The translations under genes were made by a program, and so were the position numbers. This document shows, piece by piece, positions 62,438 through 64,000 of a DNA stretch of 64,000 bases. Each line of letters opens with the position of its first letter. The first letter of the stretch is position 1. The notes below the pieces were generated by a model. That model searched no databases. It saw only the letters and a list, made by a program, of their open reading frames with translations, and was not told the origin of the DNA. The stretch is from Mogibacterium sp. (lineage in GTDB: Bacteria > Bacillota > Clostridia > Peptostreptococcales > Anaerovoracaceae): assembly GCA_017431685.1 (NCBI GenBank), contig JAFRKO010000037.1, forward strand, positions 24,271 through 88,270, written 5' to 3'.

Positions 62438-63670
62438 CTATTTACCTACTACTTCCTCTGCCCAGATCTCTTCGATCACCGGTACAAGATCCGCAGGCAT
62501 CTCCGGAAGCCTATGAGCCAGAAGTTCAGACTGCGGCAATACGCCCTTTCCGAGATCAACTGCATCAAATGCAGCTTTTTCATCATCAGACAGTTTACTC
62601 TGATCTACTACAGGAAGATCTCTCAGCTGTGAGTACTGAGTAAGCTGCAGGTCACCTCCGATTATAGCATTTATTGCAACCATTGCGCCTGCTTTGTTAG
62701 GAGCGTCAAACGCTATGGCCATATAATTTGTATTGCCTATGGTTCCGTTATCGAATACGAATGTCTGGCATGTCTCAGGAAGGGTTCCATCAGCAATGCC
62801 CGTTGCTACGCTGAAAGGACCATAACTCATATCCATAACAACTTCTCCGTCCTGGAACATTTTGTCAAGAGCTGTGGAATCCGCAGGGAAAGTCTTTCCC
62901 TCATTCCAAAGATACGGATTTAGTTCTCTGAGGTATTCAAGTGCAGGCTCGATCGCTTCCTTTACTGTATCCTTTTCTGCCTCCATAGTCTGGAACTGTT
63001 CCCATCCGCACTTTTCATAAATGAGGTTGCGTACAAAAGCGCTTCCTGTAAAATCAGGCAGAGCAGGATAGGTTACCTTACCTTTGTTCGCTTTGCAGTA
63101 TTCAAGGAATTCGTCTGCATTCTCAGGTGTATCAGGAGTAACAGCGCTGTCATTATACATTACCATCTGAGCCTTTGCGTATGGGGCTTCATAACCATCA
63201 ATAGGCTTGCAGAAGTCGTTCAGCGTTTCAGGATCATCCGTATCGATATATGCTTCCATATTCGGCAGCTGTGAAGTGAACGGTCCGTAAAGCAGTCCAT
63301 TCTCCTTCGCAGTGTAGAAGTTTTCACCGTTGATCCAGATCATGTCTATAGTTCCGGTCTCTTCACCCGCTTCTTTCTCACTCGTAAGTTTTGCAAGAAT
63401 GTCATTGATGTCCATTCCTACATACTCAAACTCGATGTCATAGTTCTCTTTGAGATAATCGGCAACAGTACCGTTGAGCCAGTTGTTGCGGTTTTCATCA
63501 CCGCCCCATCCATAAAATGCCACCTTTGTACCTTTTGCCTGTTCGACGATCTCATCCCATCCTGCAGAAGACAGGTCTGCAATTTCCGGTTCCTCCGGCT
63601 TGTTTCCGCATGCAGTCAGAGGAAATACCATCACGATCGCCAGTAGTAATGCCAGCAGTTTCTTTTTCAT
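62438..63670 (-). CDS. ynjB: Lipoprotein substrate-binding protein, YnjB family
   Basis: This 410-residue extracytoplasmic binding protein starts with a lipoprotein signal (lipobox LTAC, lipidated C21). The segments FYGWGGDENRNNWLNG and GTIDMIWINGENFYTAKENG are characteristic of YnjB-type proteins, whose ligand is not firmly established. It is the first gene of the operon: binding protein, two permeases, ATPase. AAGGAG precedes ATG, and a consensus promoter with a small palindrome lies immediately upstream. Confidence 0.85.
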   Translation of the reverse strand: MKKKLLALLLAIVMVFPLTACGNKPEEPEIADLSSAGWDEIVEQAKGTKVAFYGWGGDENRNNWLNGTVADYLKENYDIEFEYVGMDINDILAKLTSEKEAGEETGTIDMIWINGENFYTAKENGLLYGPFTSQLPNMEAYIDTDDPETLNDFCKPIDGYEAPYAKAQMVMYNDSAVTPDTPENADEFLEYCKANKGKVTYPALPDFTGSAFVRNLIYEKCGWEQFQTMEAEKDTVKEAIEPALEYLRELNPYLWNEGKTFPADSTALDKMFQDGEVVMDMSYGPFSVATGIADGTLPETCQTFVFDNGTIGNTNYMAIAFDAPNKAGAMVAINAIIGGDLQLTQYSQLRDLPVVDQSKLSDDEKAAFDAVDLGKGVLPQSELLAHRLPEMPADLVPVIEEIWAEEVVGK

Positions 63671-63690
63671 AATAAGTCTCCTTCTCCGTT

Positions 63691-63719
63691 TATAGACCTG
63701 GTCTAATAGCCGGTCAATT
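63691..63719 (-). promoter_or_regulatory. Promoter of the importer operon with palindromic operator
   Basis: TTGACC (63714-63719) and TATAAA (63691-63696) are 17 bases apart on the minus strand. The spacer contains TAGACC-T-GGTCTA (63695-63707), a perfect 13-base inverted repeat overlapping the -10, placed where a repressor would act. The leader is very short (about 15-20 bases). Confidence 0.7.
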
Positions 63720-63761
63720 TTTAGATTAAGTGAAACGATGCCTTTTGTCCAAATGCCGGCT

Positions 63762-63780
63762 TTTATACTGCATGTATAAA
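63762..63780. repeat. Inverted repeat upstream of the importer promoter
   Basis: TTTATAC and GTATAAA are perfect 7-base arms around TGCAT. It is about 45 bases upstream of the -35 and could be an activator site. The rest of the gene-free stretch 63671-63942 holds the promoter, this repeat and the two hairpins at the IS end. Confidence 0.35.
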
Positions 63781-63837
63781 CGATAGAAAAAAACTATAGT
63801 AATAGGATAACGTTGGAACTATTCGCTGTTTGAAGAA

Positions 63838-63858
63838 AAAAAGGGCTGTGCCCTTTTT
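63838..63858. terminator. Bidirectional terminator next to the IS end
   Basis: AAAAAGGGC and GCCCTTTTT form a 9-bp stem with a 3-base loop, giving a T-run on both strands. It would stop transcription entering or leaving the transposase gene. Confidence 0.7.
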
Positions 63859-63876
63859 AGTTGAACTTGTAAGATC

Positions 63877-64000
63877 AAAGTAGACATGCAAAAAAGCGTG
63901 TCTACTTTTCTTATGTTAGGATTTAAGCAAGGAGGTGGTTTTATGGGAAGACCAAAAGGAGGAAAGAATCGCAAATGGACCGCTGAAGAGAAATTGCGTA
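63877..64000 (+). mobile_element. Left end of an IS3-like insertion sequence (partial)
   Basis: AAAGTAGACATGC (63877-63889) and GCGTGTCTACTTT (63896-63908) form a 13-bp near-perfect stem around AAAAAA, just before the transposase ribosome site. Hairpins of this kind near IS ends shield the transposase from outside transcription. The exact element border and the right end are not visible. Confidence 0.55.
63943..64000 (+). CDS. Transposase OrfA N-terminus (partial)
   Basis: Only 19 residues are visible (MGRPKGGKNRKWTAEEKLR). The MGRPKGG start followed by a W-(S/T)-x-E-x-K-L-R segment is typical of the helix-turn-helix OrfA of IS3-family elements. AAGGAGG lies seven bases before ATG 63943. The gene continues off the right edge, and whether the element is intact cannot be judged. 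Confidence 0.7.
   Translation, partial: MGRPKGGKNRKWTAEEKLR

Overview
The window reads as a chromosome segment of a low-to-mid GC Gram-positive anaerobe of the class Clostridia. Signs of this are a PolC-type replicase, RNase Y, a threonyl T-box leader, strong AGGAGG-type ribosome sites, butyrate kinase, and the housekeeping gene orders plsX-rnc-smc-ftsY, pyrH-frr-uppS-cdsA and rimP-nusA-ylxR-infB-rbfA-nrnA-truB-ribF-rpsO-pnp. A member of Eubacteriales family XIII / Anaerovoracaceae is my guess, but the lineage is inferred, not demonstrated. Nearly everything is on the minus strand, so transcription runs from high to low coordinates. The only plus-strand genes I support are two small unknown proteins (19219-19515 and 39314-39571) and a truncated transposase gene at the right edge. 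I saw no tRNA, rRNA or CRISPR array.

Layout from left to right. (1) 1-8421: repair, membrane-lipid and tRNA-modification genes (sbcD, nth, a site-2 protease, cls, miaB, gpsA, plsY, der), mostly joined by 4-base ATGA overlaps. (2) 8414-14617: plsX-rnc-smc-ftsY, with an extended -10 promoter upstream of plsX. (3) 14802-21546: rlmN, ileS, a small acidic membrane protein and ppk1. (4) 21547-32162: the translation and RNA-decay supercluster, with a rimP leader hairpin at its head. (5) 32297-39571: an accessory block (large class A PBP, zinc-type P-ATPase with a separate metallochaperone and an ArsR/SmtB regulator, butyrate kinase, a small gene under a LexA-like box) lying between polC and rimP, which are usually neighbours. 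(6) 39577-49299: pyrH-frr-uppS-cdsA-(GH3 hydrolase)-rseP-ispG-polC. (7) 49427-55767: thrS with its T-box, thiI with a cysteine desulfurase, and RNase Y with a structured leader. (8) 56057-59628: a MurE-like ligase, radC, cmk, nrdR. (9) 59915-63670: a YnjBCD-type ABC importer with a split permease. (10) 63838-64000: the left end of an IS3-like element.

The observations I rate highest are: a PolC of only 1171 residues whose PHP domain lacks the usual inserted 3'-5' exonuclease; a type 2 IleRS with the swapped GIHH signature linked to strong mupirocin resistance; a 42-base perfect palindrome that can serve both as the operator of the zinc regulon and as the butyrate kinase terminator; a LexA-like box in the promoter of an unknown 85-residue protein; a GH3 hydrolase in the position normally held by dxr; a MurE paralogue without the usual amino-acid selection motif; and a candidate small RNA next to nrdR. 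Sequence readings are direct; functional statements rest on family knowledge; regulation is inferred. No database search was run.
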